Position numbers and translations under genes: made by a program. Positions 7,592 through 15,888 of a DNA stretch of 38,262 nucleotides are shown here, one piece after another. The notes below the pieces were generated by a model, which saw only the letters and a program-made list of their open reading frames with translations, had not been told where the DNA came from and searched no databases. This DNA comes from Pseudomonadota bacterium (GTDB lineage Bacteria; CALINM01). The stretch spans positions 65,685 through 103,946 of the forward strand of contig JAOABK010000003.1 in assembly GCA_026418415.1 (NCBI GenBank). Reading direction: 5' to 3'. How positions within the stretch are numbered: position 1 is the first letter of the stretch; each line of letters opens with the position of its first letter.

Positions 7592-9559
7592 CTACTTAAA
7601 GTATATGGTAAGTTCTTTCATTAATTTATTTATGGCTTCACTTTTTGAATTTATTTCTGTAAACATAGAATTCATGAAATTGTTAATATCCTGAAACATA
7701 CTTACTATATTTTTAATATTGATAGACTCTTCATCATTCGCCCTAACAACTTGTTTTGCTAATCCACTTATTTCTTCGTTTGCATTAACTATCTGGTTAC
7801 TTCCTTTTTCTTGTTCATCTGCAGCTAAAGATATTCTCTTGGTTGCATCTCTTATCTCATCAGTCGCTTTTGAGATATAGCTTACGCCCGTCAACTGCTC
7901 AGTAACAGCTTTTTCTATTTTCTCAGTTAGTTCTCTGGAGTTAATTGCACCCTTTTGAAGTTCATTATATATATTTCTTGACTTGGTAGCCATTGAAATA
8001 CCCTGATCAAGCATTTGGTATGTCTTTTCAATAACAGCAAGCACTTCCTCTGAATCTCTTTTAAGCTCATCAACTATTGCCTTAATCTCCTGAGCGGAAA
8101 ATTTTGTTCTTTCAGACAGGGATTTAATTTCATTTGCTACAACAAAAAAGGGTTTGCCAAACTCACCAGCTTGAGAAGCAATGATAGAGGCATTAAGGGA
8201 GAGTAAGTTTGTCTGGTCTGTTATTGTGGTAATTGTCAGAACAATCTGGTAAACTCCCTGAATTGTATTACTAAATTTTTCAAAAACTTCTTTCGATACA
8301 GTTAGGGTATTCCTAACATTTTCTATAAAATCATAAATGCTATTAACTATAGCATTTCCTTCCTGCGCAGAATCGCTCAATTTTATACTACTTTCTAAAT
8401 TTTCTTTTGTACTTTTTGCAATTTCTTGTGCAAGCTCTCTCATTTCAAAAGCTGTTGTGGCTAACTCTTCTGCAGACCTATACAAACCTTTTAAAGCCAT
8501 AGAGGTTTCAGCAATAGAGGAGTGTATTTGTGCTGTTGAAGTGACACTTCTTTCAAGGAAATGGAAAAGGTTATGCATATTATCCGTAAGAGATGCATAG
8601 TTAGCATTTATCTCTGTAATTGTTTGGGAAAATTTATTAAATATATCTTTCTGTTTTTCCCTTTGTTCCAGTATAGCATTAAAAGTTTTTTCTAACTCGT
8701 TTGAAAGTTGATTTATGCTTTCAATAAAATAAAGATTAGTTATTGCCTGTGAAACCTGCTGAGCAAGTAGTGATAAAACTGCTAACTCATCTTCAGAGGC
8801 AATCTTCTTTTTGTATTTATTATCTACATTAATAACTCCTACTGGTACTCCTAATCTGTGAAAGGGAAGACAAAAGAATGAGGTGGTTCTAAAAGCCTCA
8901 ACATTACTATATGGGGGATGGAGCATGAAGTCTTCTGGAAAATCATGAATATTCTTAACAATATAAATTTTGTTATCATGAATAGCTCTATACAAAAGAC
9001 CACCTTCTGGAGAGTTTGGCACCCAGATTTTTTCAATAGGATCTTTTGTTCCATAAGTAATAATACACTTAATTTTTTCTCTCCTTTCATCAACCATGAG
9101 TATATTAACACGGTCAAATTCAAGAATTTCATAGGCACATTTACCCACTTCATCTAATACATTATATATAGATCCAGCTGACTGAATCCTTTTACTTGCC
9201 TCAAGAAGTTTATTAGTTTTAATTCTCAGATTATCAAGAGTTGTTTTATACTCAAACTCCCTTTTCTGTATTTCTTCTCTGTTCTTTTCCAGCTCACCAT
9301 GTTTTTCTAATAGGTTATCTTTTGTTTTCCCAATTAAATAACCAAGCGTACCTAATACAAGAATTGAAGTAGAAAAATAAAACATTAAAGAAAGATTATA
9401 GTTATTTGAAAAAAACTTCCCTAAATAATTAAGGATACTTTCCTGGGGTGATCTAAACGCAAGCATAGATATAAAGACCCAGCCAATGGGGGCACATATG
9501 CCCGCTCCTATTCCAGCAAGGCAAAATCTAACTCTATGGGTCTCTATTTTCTTTTTCAT
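7592..9559 (-). CDS. Methyl-accepting-chemotaxis-like membrane protein with cytoplasmic GAF domain
   Basis: 655 residues. Two hydrophobic segments (about 10-35 and 52-76) have only a short loop between them, so there is no periplasmic sensor. A coiled coil, a GAF domain (about 115-280, with FDRVNILMVDE and PVGVINVDNKY) and a long helical MCP signalling region (about 300-650) follow. The hairpin tip (about 445-475) reads TDQTNLLSLNAS then IIASQAGEFGKPFF. Compared with the usual E-A-A-R-A-G-E-x-G-R-G-F, the first Glu is Ile, the Arg is Gln and RG is KP. The Glu and Arg are trimer-contact positions in Tsr, so coupling to CheA/CheW is uncertain. The ATG shares one base with the stop of the stress-protein gene (TAATG). 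Confidence 0.87.
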   Translation of the reverse strand: MKKKIETHRVRFCLAGIGAGICAPIGWVFISMLAFRSPQESILNYLGKFFSNNYNLSLMFYFSTSILVLGTLGYLIGKTKDNLLEKHGELEKNREEIQKREFEYKTTLDNLRIKTNKLLEASKRIQSAGSIYNVLDEVGKCAYEILEFDRVNILMVDERREKIKCIITYGTKDPIEKIWVPNSPEGGLLYRAIHDNKIYIVKNIHDFPEDFMLHPPYSNVEAFRTTSFFCLPFHRLGVPVGVINVDNKYKKKIASEDELAVLSLLAQQVSQAITNLYFIESINQLSNELEKTFNAILEQREKQKDIFNKFSQTITEINANYASLTDNMHNLFHFLERSVTSTAQIHSSIAETSMALKGLYRSAEELATTAFEMRELAQEIAKSTKENLESSIKLSDSAQEGNAIVNSIYDFIENVRNTLTVSKEVFEKFSNTIQGVYQIVLTITTITDQTNLLSLNASIIASQAGEFGKPFFVVANEIKSLSERTKFSAQEIKAIVDELKRDSEEVLAVIEKTYQMLDQGISMATKSRNIYNELQKGAINSRELTEKIEKAVTEQLTGVSYISKATDEIRDATKRISLAADEQEKGSNQIVNANEEISGLAKQVVRANDEESINIKNIVSMFQDINNFMNSMFTEINSKSEAINKLMKELTIYFK

Positions 9560-10002
9560 TATGCTTTAGGTTTTATGACCAGAACTGGACAATTAGCTTT
9601 TCTTACAACCTTTTCGGCTGTACTCCCAAATACCATTTTTTCTATTCCCTTTTTACCTTGACTGCCTATTACAATTAGATCTATCTCTTTATCCTTGGCA
9701 AATCTCACAATCTCATCCGCAGGCACTCCAAAAATTATCATGGTTTCGGCACCAAGTAAATCCTGAATTCTTTTTTCCTTTACTTCTTCCATTATTTTCT
9801 TTGCACCCGACTCTATTTCTGTGCGAATTTTATCAAAGGAAATATGGGGCACATAAAAACCAGTAAAGTCTGCAGGTTCATATATAATGTGAAGTACATA
9901 AAGCTTAGAATTGAAGGTTTTTGCAATTGTCTTTGCATATTCTAACGCTTCGTAGGAATATTCTGAAAAATCAATGGGACATAAGATTTTTTTAAAGCTC
10001 AT
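9559..10002 (-). CDS. Universal stress protein, UspA family, ATP-binding type
   Basis: 147 residues forming a single Usp domain. The N-terminal KKILCPIDFSEYS and the C-terminal LIVIGSQGKKGIEKMVFGSTAEKVV are textbook. The latter carries the G-2x-G-9x-G-S/T nucleotide-binding signature, so this is likely an ATP-binding Usp rather than a non-binding one. Such proteins dimerise in the cytoplasm and support survival under starvation or stress; specific partners are usually unknown. The ATG at 10002 has a near-perfect AAGGAGGA site (complement of 10007-10014), the strongest ribosome-binding site in this part of the run. It is followed without a gap by the MCP-like gene, so the two may be co-expressed signalling components (inference). 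Confidence 0.94.
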   Translation of the reverse strand: MSFKKILCPIDFSEYSYEALEYAKTIAKTFNSKLYVLHIIYEPADFTGFYVPHISFDKIRTEIESGAKKIMEEVKEKRIQDLLGAETMIIFGVPADEIVRFAKDKEIDLIVIGSQGKKGIEKMVFGSTAEKVVRKANCPVLVIKPKA

Positions 10003-10016
10003 TTTATCCTCCTTGG

Positions 10017-11042
10017 CTAAATTTCGGTATTTTTAAGCTCCTGAGCTGCTACTTCTGGAAAAATAGGATTGAAAAAGAATCCAGTTCCCCACTCAAGACC
10101 AGACATACGATATAATCTTGGAGAGATTTCAATATGCCAGTGATAATCAAACATTATTGTACTCCAGTATCCCGGTCTATTTACTAAATTGGGAGCAGTA
10201 TGTACAGTTAATGTATAGGGTGGAACTGACAAAAGTTTAGCTAATTTTTTTAGAGCAATGATAATTGTATCGGTTAAATCATTTGCCTCCGTAGGGCTCA
10301 ATTCCTCAAAAAGATGGCTATGTTTTTTTGGTAATATAAACATTTCATAGGGTGAAAGTGCTGCAAAGGGGCTTATAACTATCATATGATCTGTTTCAAA
10401 GATCACCCTTTCTTTCATTCTTAATTCCTGTTTTATAATATCACAGAAAAGACACCTTTCTTTGTCTTGATAGTATTCTTTTGATTGGGTTAATTCATCT
10501 TTAATCTTTCTTGGAGTTATAGGTGTTGCAAGAAGCTGGGAATGGCTGTGTTCCATGCTTCCAAATGTACCCAATCCAAAATTCTTAAAAATTGTAATAT
10601 ATTTTAGCCTTGTATCTTTTTTCAAATTAGATATTCTCTCTCTGAATGCCCAAACCACATCCCTTACCTGACCAAAGGGGAGTTCTTCAAGCTGTGTCAG
10701 GTGTTTAGGTGTCTCAACTAATATTTCATGAATACCAAATCCTGTAGTAACATCATACATGCCTATTGGATGTCTATCCAACTCCTCATTGGGTTGTAAG
10801 ACAGCTCCTTTATTTTCAAAAACCCTTATCCACCATCCCGGTTTGTTGGGTTGAGTGCCAGAATGCCTGTAAGCCATGGTTTCTTCGGGTGTTTCTGATT
10901 CGTTCCCCTCACAAAAACTGCATTTTTCCAGTTTTGGTGACTCATAATGCCTATCTTTCCAGAACTCAAAAATCTTGTCCCTTAAAGCTGAATTAAAAAC
11001 AACCCAATGCCCCGTAAAGGGATCTTTTCTAATTTCTTTCAT
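10017..11042 (-). CDS. galT: Galactose-1-phosphate uridylyltransferase family protein
   Basis: 341 residues, HIT superfamily. The family moves UMP between UDP-glucose and hexose-1-phosphate. The active-site motif is HSHSQ at 165-169, the first His position holding metal and His167 being the nucleophile position. Metal-ligand cysteines Cys41 and Cys44 (CSFC) and His105 (GFGIHEILVET) match the GalT pattern. A second CLFC at 197-200 begins the C-terminal half, which carries DYHWHIEISPRL near residue 290. In organisms without a Leloir pathway such enzymes may act in glycogen or ADP-sugar metabolism, so the sugar substrate is uncertain; no galE or galK is visible here. The ATG overlaps the receiver gene stop as ATGA. 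Confidence 0.87.
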   Translation of the reverse strand: MKEIRKDPFTGHWVVFNSALRDKIFEFWKDRHYESPKLEKCSFCEGNESETPEETMAYRHSGTQPNKPGWWIRVFENKGAVLQPNEELDRHPIGMYDVTTGFGIHEILVETPKHLTQLEELPFGQVRDVVWAFRERISNLKKDTRLKYITIFKNFGLGTFGSMEHSHSQLLATPITPRKIKDELTQSKEYYQDKERCLFCDIIKQELRMKERVIFETDHMIVISPFAALSPYEMFILPKKHSHLFEELSPTEANDLTDTIIIALKKLAKLLSVPPYTLTVHTAPNLVNRPGYWSTIMFDYHWHIEISPRLYRMSGLEWGTGFFFNPIFPEVAAQELKNTEI

Positions 11043-11410
11043 TGTTTTTCTCTCTCTATTTTTTTAAATAGATTCCTTATTTCATCTAAAAGAACTGGTT
11101 TGTTCATGTACTCATAAGCTCCAAGAGACATAATATCGCAGTAACTCTGGCAGTCACCATAGGCAGTCATCAATATAAATATTGCTTGATTTTTGTTATC
11201 TCTACAATACTTTAAAAGCTCTGCTCCATCCATTTTTGGCATTCTTAAATCTGATAGAATTACATCAACCTTTTCCTTTTGGAGAATATCCTTTGCCACC
11301 AAACCGTTTTCAGCCTCTAAGACAGAATATCCTTCCTTTCTTAAGTAATGGCATATTCCCCATCTTGTATCAGCTTCATCTTCTACAACCAAAACTTTTT
11401 TTACTTTCAT
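11039..11410 (-). CDS. Single-domain response regulator (CheY-like receiver)
   Basis: 123 residues, receiver domain only. The key residues are present: acidic triad start at VVEDEAD, phospho-acceptor Asp54 in ILSDLRMPKMDG, the switch Thr in ILMTAYG and the conserved Lys in MNKPV. There is no output domain, so it must act by protein contact, like CheY or Spo0F. Candidate partners encoded nearby are the receiver-kinase (6473-7585) and the MCP-like protein (7592-9559), but no cheA or cheW is in the window. It sits 21 nt downstream of gatB, with no clear ribosome-binding site and no promoter that I can see in that gap, and overlaps galT by 4 nt. Confidence 0.92.
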   Translation of the reverse strand: MKVKKVLVVEDEADTRWGICHYLRKEGYSVLEAENGLVAKDILQKEKVDVILSDLRMPKMDGAELLKYCRDNKNQAIFILMTAYGDCQSYCDIMSLGAYEYMNKPVLLDEIRNLFKKIEREKQ

Positions 11411-11431
11411 AAAGGTAGTTTACTTTTATGA

Positions 11432-12883
11432 CTATAAATTGTCAACCTCATCTATACTTATTTTTGATAGTTTCTCTTTTAAAAGATCCTGTAAAATTTT
11501 TGGATTCGCTTTTCCTGAAGTTCTTTTCATTACTTGACCTACAAAAAAGGCAAAAAGCTTATCTTTACCAGAAAGATATTCTTTTAGCTCTTTTTTATTA
11601 TTTCTTAAAACATCCATAACAATAGATTCTAAAGCAGATGTATCACTTATTTGGACCAATCCCATTTCTTCTATTAAAACAGAAGGAGATTTTCCAGTTT
11701 CTATAATTTTCGGCAATATTGTTTTTGCACCATTATAGTTAATCTTATCTTCATCGAGTAACTTAAAAATCTCAACAACATTTCCCGGTGTAAGCTTGGT
11801 TTCTAAGATTCCACATTTTCTCTCATTTAATTCCTTCATAATCTCAGTCATAAAAAAGTTACTTAATGTTTTGGGATTATTATAAAGAGAGACGCATTTT
11901 TCAAAAAAATCACTAATATCCCTCTCATTAGTCAAAATCTCAATATCATACTCTGGTATATTATATTGGTCTTTAAACCTTTGCCTTTTTTCATACGGCA
12001 ATTCGGGTAAAGATTCTTTTATTTTCTTTATATGGACCTCATCAACAAAGATCGGCATAAGATCTGGCTCAGGAAAATACCTATAGTCATGAGCTTCTTC
12101 CTTTGATCTCATTGAAATTGTAATCCCTTTGCTTGAATCAAATAACCTTGTTTCCTGAATTATTTTTCCTCCAGATTCTATAATATCAATCTGCCTTTCT
12201 ATCTCATATTCTAATGCCTTCTGGATAAATCTAAAGGAGTTTATGTTTTTTAATTCTGTTTTTGTACCAAATTTTGTATCACCTTTCCTTCTTACAGATA
12301 CATTTGCATCACATCTAAAACTTCCCTCTTCCATATTGCCATCACAAATGCCAAGGTAGAGCAAAATCTGCCTTAACTCCTTTAAATAGGATACCGCCTC
12401 TTCTGGTGTTCTCATATCTGGCTCACTTACTATTTCAAGCAGTGGAGTTCCAGTCCTATTTAAATCAACCAGACTATGAGCCCCTTCATGTATTAATTTT
12501 CCCGCATCCTCTTCCATGTGAATTCGTGTAATACCAATTCTTTTTTCCCCTTCTTTAGTTTTAATCATTATATATCCATCACTACAAATGGGTAGTTCAT
12601 ATTGGGAGATCTGATAACCCTTTGGCAGATCTGGGTAAAAGTAGTTTTTTCTTGCAAAATAGCTGTTTCTATTAATAGTACAATTAGTTGCAAGACCAAG
12701 CATGATAGCGTATTCAACAACCTTTTTATTTAATACTGGAAGAACTCCCGGCATTCCCAAACAAACAGGACAAGTCTGTGAATTAGGTGATGAACCAAAC
12801 TGGGTTGAACATCCACAGAAAATCTTTGATTTTGTTAAAAGCTGTGCATGAACTTCAAGACCTATGACCGCTTCAAATGACAT
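11432..12883 (-). CDS. gatB: Asp-tRNA(Asn)/Glu-tRNA(Gln) amidotransferase subunit B
   Basis: 483 residues, full length. GatB binds the mischarged Glu-tRNA(Gln) or Asp-tRNA(Asn), activates the side chain with ATP and accepts ammonia from GatA. Visible are the N-terminal IGLEVHAQL, the structural zinc site made by Cys23, Cys25, Cys38 and Cys41 (CGC then CPVC), the phosphorylation/ATP region around YFYPDLPKGYQISQYE, the HMEEDAGK loop, and a C-terminal YqeY-like tRNA-binding domain ending near GKANPKILQDLL. The ATG directly abuts the TAA of gatA and has an AGGAGG site inside the gatA 3' end. It is the third gene of gatC-gatA-gatB. Confidence 0.97.
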   Translation of the reverse strand: MSFEAVIGLEVHAQLLTKSKIFCGCSTQFGSSPNSQTCPVCLGMPGVLPVLNKKVVEYAIMLGLATNCTINRNSYFARKNYFYPDLPKGYQISQYELPICSDGYIMIKTKEGEKRIGITRIHMEEDAGKLIHEGAHSLVDLNRTGTPLLEIVSEPDMRTPEEAVSYLKELRQILLYLGICDGNMEEGSFRCDANVSVRRKGDTKFGTKTELKNINSFRFIQKALEYEIERQIDIIESGGKIIQETRLFDSSKGITISMRSKEEAHDYRYFPEPDLMPIFVDEVHIKKIKESLPELPYEKRQRFKDQYNIPEYDIEILTNERDISDFFEKCVSLYNNPKTLSNFFMTEIMKELNERKCGILETKLTPGNVVEIFKLLDEDKINYNGAKTILPKIIETGKSPSVLIEEMGLVQISDTSALESIVMDVLRNNKKELKEYLSGKDKLFAFFVGQVMKRTSGKANPKILQDLLKEKLSKISIDEVDNL

Positions 12884-14347
12884 TTATTCCTCCTGAAAGG
12901 GACTAAATTTGAATCCTCCAACTGCTGATTCGTAGGCATAGGAGGTGTTTAGAATTTTTTGTTCCTCAAAATAGTTACCCATAATTTGCATTCCTATGGG
13001 TAATCCCTTTCTGTCAAAGCCACAGGGGATTGACATAGCAGGAACTCCTGCTAAATTAACATTAATTGTAAATATATCTGATAGATACATTTGGATTGGA
13101 TCGTTTGATTTCTCACCAATTTTAAAAGCAGTAGTCGGTGATGTGGGACAAAGTATTACATCAACCTTTTCAAAGGCACTCATAAAGTCCTGTTTAATTA
13201 AAGTTCTAACCTTGCTTGCCTTTTTGTAATAGGCGTCATAGTAGCCAGAGGCAAGAGAAAATGTTCCAAGCATTATTCTTCTTTTAACTTCCTCTCCAAA
13301 GCCCTCTTTTTTTGTTTTTATATACATTTGCTTTAGATCTTTCACATTTTGGGCTCGATAGCCATATTTAACTCCGTCATACCTTGCTAAGTTAGAACTG
13401 GCTTCAGCAGTTGCAATGAGATAATAAACGGCAATCCCGTATTTTGTATGGGGAAGGCTGATTTCATATATTTCAGCACCTAAATTTTTAAATGTATCTA
13501 TTGCTTTTTGGATATTAACTACAATATCTTCCTCAACACCATCAATAAAGTACTCTTTTGGAACTCCAATTTTTAATCCCCTGATATCTTTGCTTAAACC
13601 TTTTGAATATTCGGGATTTTCTCTGTTTATTGATGTGGAATCTTTTGGGTCATAACCAGAAATTACCTCAAGTACTAATGCACAGTCTTTAGTTGTTCTT
13701 GCAAAAGGTCCAATCTGGTCTAATGATGACCCAAAAGCAATTAGACCATACCTGCTTACCCTGCCATAAGTTGGCTTCATACCGATAACACCACATAACG
13801 ATGCGGGTTGTCTAATTGAACCACCTGTATCACTTCCTAAAGACGCGGGCGCCTGAATGGCAGATATAGCAACTGCTGAGCCACCACTACTTCCTCCGGG
13901 TATTCTATCCCAATCCCAGGGATTTTTTACAGGACCAAAATATGAGGTCTCATTAGATGAGCCCATAGCAAACTCATCCATATTAGTCTTTCCAAAGATG
14001 ATAGCCCCTTCTTTTTTTAGCCTTTCTACAACTGTTGCATCATAGGGTGGTATAAAATTGTAAAGGATCTTAGATGCACATGTTGTTCTAATATTCTTTG
14101 TACAAATGTTATCTTTAATTGCTATGGGAACCCCCGTAAGCTTACCCTTAAAGCCCCGTTCCAGCTCTTTTTCAAGATTTTCTACTTGATTTAGAATATT
14201 TTCTTCATCGAGTGTAATAAAGGCATTTGTCTTTTCCTGTAACTCCTTCGCTCTTTTAAGATAAAATTCAGTTACATCCCGGACTTTTATTACTCTGCTC
14301 TCAATGAGATTTCTTATTTCCTCTAAAGTTAGCTTCTTAATGTCCAT
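12884..14347 (-). CDS. gatA: Asp-tRNA(Asn)/Glu-tRNA(Gln) amidotransferase subunit A (glutaminase)
   Basis: 487 residues, full length, amidase-signature family. GatA hydrolyses glutamine and passes ammonia to GatB. The Ser-cisSer-Lys triad is intact: Lys78 in PIAIKDNICT, Ser153 in the GGSSGGS loop and Ser177 in GSDTGGSIRQPA, at nearly the same numbers as Staphylococcus GatA. The ATG at 14347 has a GGAG in the last codons of gatC, 5 nt of spacer separating the genes. The glycine-rich amidase signature runs through residues 150-180. No anomaly seen. Confidence 0.97.
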   Translation of the reverse strand: MDIKKLTLEEIRNLIESRVIKVRDVTEFYLKRAKELQEKTNAFITLDEENILNQVENLEKELERGFKGKLTGVPIAIKDNICTKNIRTTCASKILYNFIPPYDATVVERLKKEGAIIFGKTNMDEFAMGSSNETSYFGPVKNPWDWDRIPGGSSGGSAVAISAIQAPASLGSDTGGSIRQPASLCGVIGMKPTYGRVSRYGLIAFGSSLDQIGPFARTTKDCALVLEVISGYDPKDSTSINRENPEYSKGLSKDIRGLKIGVPKEYFIDGVEEDIVVNIQKAIDTFKNLGAEIYEISLPHTKYGIAVYYLIATAEASSNLARYDGVKYGYRAQNVKDLKQMYIKTKKEGFGEEVKRRIMLGTFSLASGYYDAYYKKASKVRTLIKQDFMSAFEKVDVILCPTSPTTAFKIGEKSNDPIQMYLSDIFTINVNLAGVPAMSIPCGFDRKGLPIGMQIMGNYFEEQKILNTSYAYESAVGGFKFSPFQEE

Positions 14348-14352
14348 ATTTT

Positions 14353-14643
14353 TTACTCCACCACCCTCGGTACTCTAAAGAAATTATCTTTTTTATCAGG
14401 TGCATTTTTTAATACCTCTGATATTTCAAGGGACTGGTTTATTTCATCTTCTCGCATTGAGGTATAGTTAACATTGATATGGTAAGTTGGTTCAATTTCA
14501 TCTACCTTTAGCTCCTTGAGTTGTTCTACATACTCGAGAATTCTTCTAAACTTTTCTGTAAAATCATCTAATTCATCTTCGTCAAACTCAAGTCTTGCAA
14601 GAGTAGCAATATACTTAACAAGTTCTTTGTTTATCTCAGCCAC
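14353..14643 (-). CDS. gatC: Asp-tRNA(Asn)/Glu-tRNA(Gln) amidotransferase subunit C
   Basis: 96 residues, the usual length for the small belt subunit that wraps between GatA and GatB and stabilises the complex. The helical N-terminus VKYIATLARLEF and the central EPTYHINV segment fit the family, where VxxiAxLArLel and EPtxh recur. The start is a GTG at 14643-14641, chosen because an AAGGAGGG site (complement of 14650-14657) lies 6 nt upstream. It is the first gene of the left-hand run and is preceded by a good promoter at 14698-14726. Confidence 0.95.
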   Translation of the reverse strand: MAEINKELVKYIATLARLEFDEDELDDFTEKFRRILEYVEQLKELKVDEIEPTYHINVNYTSMREDEINQSLEISEVLKNAPDKKDNFFRVPRVVE

Positions 14644-14697
14644 TTAATACCCTCCTTGGATAAACTTCTTGCTAATAAATGTTTTGTTTTTGTGAAT

Positions 14698-14726
14698 ATC
14701 ATACTAAATTATGACAGTATTGACAA
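14698..14726 (-). promoter_or_regulatory. Predicted sigma-70-type promoter of gatC-gatA-gatB
   Basis: On the minus strand TTGTCA (14726-14721), 17 nt, then TATGAT (14703-14698); each hexamer matches five of six consensus bases. The predicted start near 14691 leaves a leader of about 48 nt before the GTG. The -35 box overlaps the -35 box of the divergent tRNA promoter almost completely. Confidence 0.65.
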
Positions 14727-14748
14727 AAAAAAAATTATATGTTTGAAT
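14720..14748 (+). promoter_or_regulatory. Predicted promoter of tRNA-Leu
   Basis: On the plus strand a consensus TTGACA (14720-14725), 17 nt of mostly A, then a weaker TTGAAT (14743-14748). The implied start near 14755 is only a few bases before the mature 5' end of the tRNA. The -10 match is modest, so the exact box is uncertain. Confidence 0.45.
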
Positions 14749-14758
14749 ATTCAAAACA

Positions 14759-14842
14759 GCCGGAGTGGTGGAACAGGCAGACGCGCTGGACTCAAAATCC
14801 AGTGAGGGCAACCTCGTGCGAGTTCGATTCTCGCCTCCGGCA
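14759..14842 (+). tRNA. tRNA-Leu, anticodon CAA (reads UUG)
   Basis: 84 nt class II tRNA. The acceptor strand GCCGGAG pairs with CTCCGGC at 14835-14841, with A at 14842 as the discriminator base usual for leucine. Anticodon stem CTGGA/TCCAG encloses loop CTCAAAA, giving anticodon CAA. A long variable arm (TGAGGGCAACCTCG) is typical of leucine tRNAs. The T arm is GCGAG-TTCGATT-CTCGC. The 3' CCA is not encoded (TTC follows). It is the only RNA gene I can see here, on the strand opposite to its neighbours, between gatC and nadA. Confidence 0.97.
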
Positions 14843-14887
14843 TTCACAAAGTAATACCCATAAGTTATCAATTTTTTAAATTTAATC

Positions 14888-15793
14888 TTAATAGTTAAGC
14901 CTATACATATTAAGTAATGCTTCTTTGGCTTTATTTATCACTTCACTTTCAAGTTCTATGATTCCTTCTTCTTCGGTTAAAGCTCTATAAATATCTTCTA
15001 AGCGGGTTAACTTCATATTTGGGCAAACAAGTCTATCTGAGGCAAGAATAAACTCTTTTTCTGGATTTTCCTTTTTTAATCTATGCAAAATGCCCATCTC
15101 AGTACCTATTATAAAATATTTACTATTGTCTTCATGACAGAACTTTATTATGCCTGAGGTGCTTAGAGCTTTATCAGCAATATCCACTACCTCTGGTTTA
15201 CACTCTGGATGAACAAGAACTTTAGCATCTGGAAAATCTTTCTTCCTTGCCAAAATATCTTTTACTTCCAATCTTTCGTGAGTTGGACAGAATCCCTGCC
15301 AAGGTATAATCTCTTTCTTAACAAATCTCGAGACATAATGGGCAAGATTTCTATCTGGAACAAAGAGTATTTTATTAGAATCAATATTCTTAACAATATT
15401 TATCGCATTAGAAGAGGTACAACAGGAATCACTCAATGCCTTTACAGAGGCTGTTGAATTTACATAGGTCACAACTTTGTATTCAGGATACTTATTTTTT
15501 AACTCCCTAAGGCCATCTGGGGTAACCATATCAGCCATAGGACAGCCAGCATCCATGCGTGGTAGTATAACTTTCTTTTGAGGAGATAAAATCTTTGCAG
15601 TTTCAGCCATAAAATGTACACCACAAAAAATTATAATTTCCGCATCTGTATCTTTTGCTTTAGTACTTAATTCTAAAGAGTCTCCTACAAAGTCCGCTAT
15701 GTCCTGTACCTCTGGCCTTTGATAGTTATGAGCAAGAATGATTGCCCTTTTCTCTTTTTTGATCTTTTCTATTTCTTTAATTATGTCTTCCAT
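14888..15793 (-). CDS. nadA: Quinolinate synthase
   Basis: 301 residues, the short bacterial/archaeal form. It condenses iminoaspartate with dihydroxyacetone phosphate to quinolinate in de novo NAD synthesis, using a 4Fe-4S cluster. The three ligands are at the expected spacing: Cys84 in DAGCPMAD, Cys169 in WQGFCPTH and Cys257 in LVCPNMK. Further conserved blocks are LAHNYQRPEVQDIADFVGDSL and the VNSTASVKAL-SDSCCTS segment. An AGGG precedes the ATG at 15793. It appears to be a single-gene unit: its promoter region faces the DUF1858 gene, and a tRNA on the other strand lies downstream. No nadB or nadC is in the window, and I see no terminator hairpin after its stop. Confidence 0.97.
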   Translation of the reverse strand: MEDIIKEIEKIKKEKRAIILAHNYQRPEVQDIADFVGDSLELSTKAKDTDAEIIIFCGVHFMAETAKILSPQKKVILPRMDAGCPMADMVTPDGLRELKNKYPEYKVVTYVNSTASVKALSDSCCTSSNAINIVKNIDSNKILFVPDRNLAHYVSRFVKKEIIPWQGFCPTHERLEVKDILARKKDFPDAKVLVHPECKPEVVDIADKALSTSGIIKFCHEDNSKYFIIGTEMGILHRLKKENPEKEFILASDRLVCPNMKLTRLEDIYRALTEEEGIIELESEVINKAKEALLNMYRLNY

Positions 15794-15826
15794 AAAAATT
15801 CCCTTTTTCTAAGTATGTATTTATTC

Positions 15827-15854
15827 AATTTAACATATGAAGTTATTGTGTCAA
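15827..15854 (-). promoter_or_regulatory. Possible nadA promoter
   Basis: On the minus strand an exact TTGACA (15854-15849) is followed after 16 nt by TAAATT (15832-15827), a weak -10. Transcription would start about 26 nt before the nadA ATG. The -35 is convincing, the -10 less so. Confidence 0.4.
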
Positions 15855-15888
15855 TATTTTTTGTCTGTTTTTTTGGTTAAATATCATT

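Noticed and set aside
8337-8600. 87-codon plus-strand frame inside the MCP-like gene
   Set aside because: It mirrors the helical repeat of the opposite strand and has no start signals or recognisable domain.
14843-14887. Terminator for nadA or the tRNA in the convergent gap
   Set aside because: The stretch is A/T-rich, but I could find no GC-bearing stem on either strand.
15831-15845. Dyad TAAC-N7-GTTA between nadA and the DUF1858 gene
   Set aside because: Four-base arms are expected often in AT-rich DNA; not enough to call a repressor operator such as NrtR or NadR.
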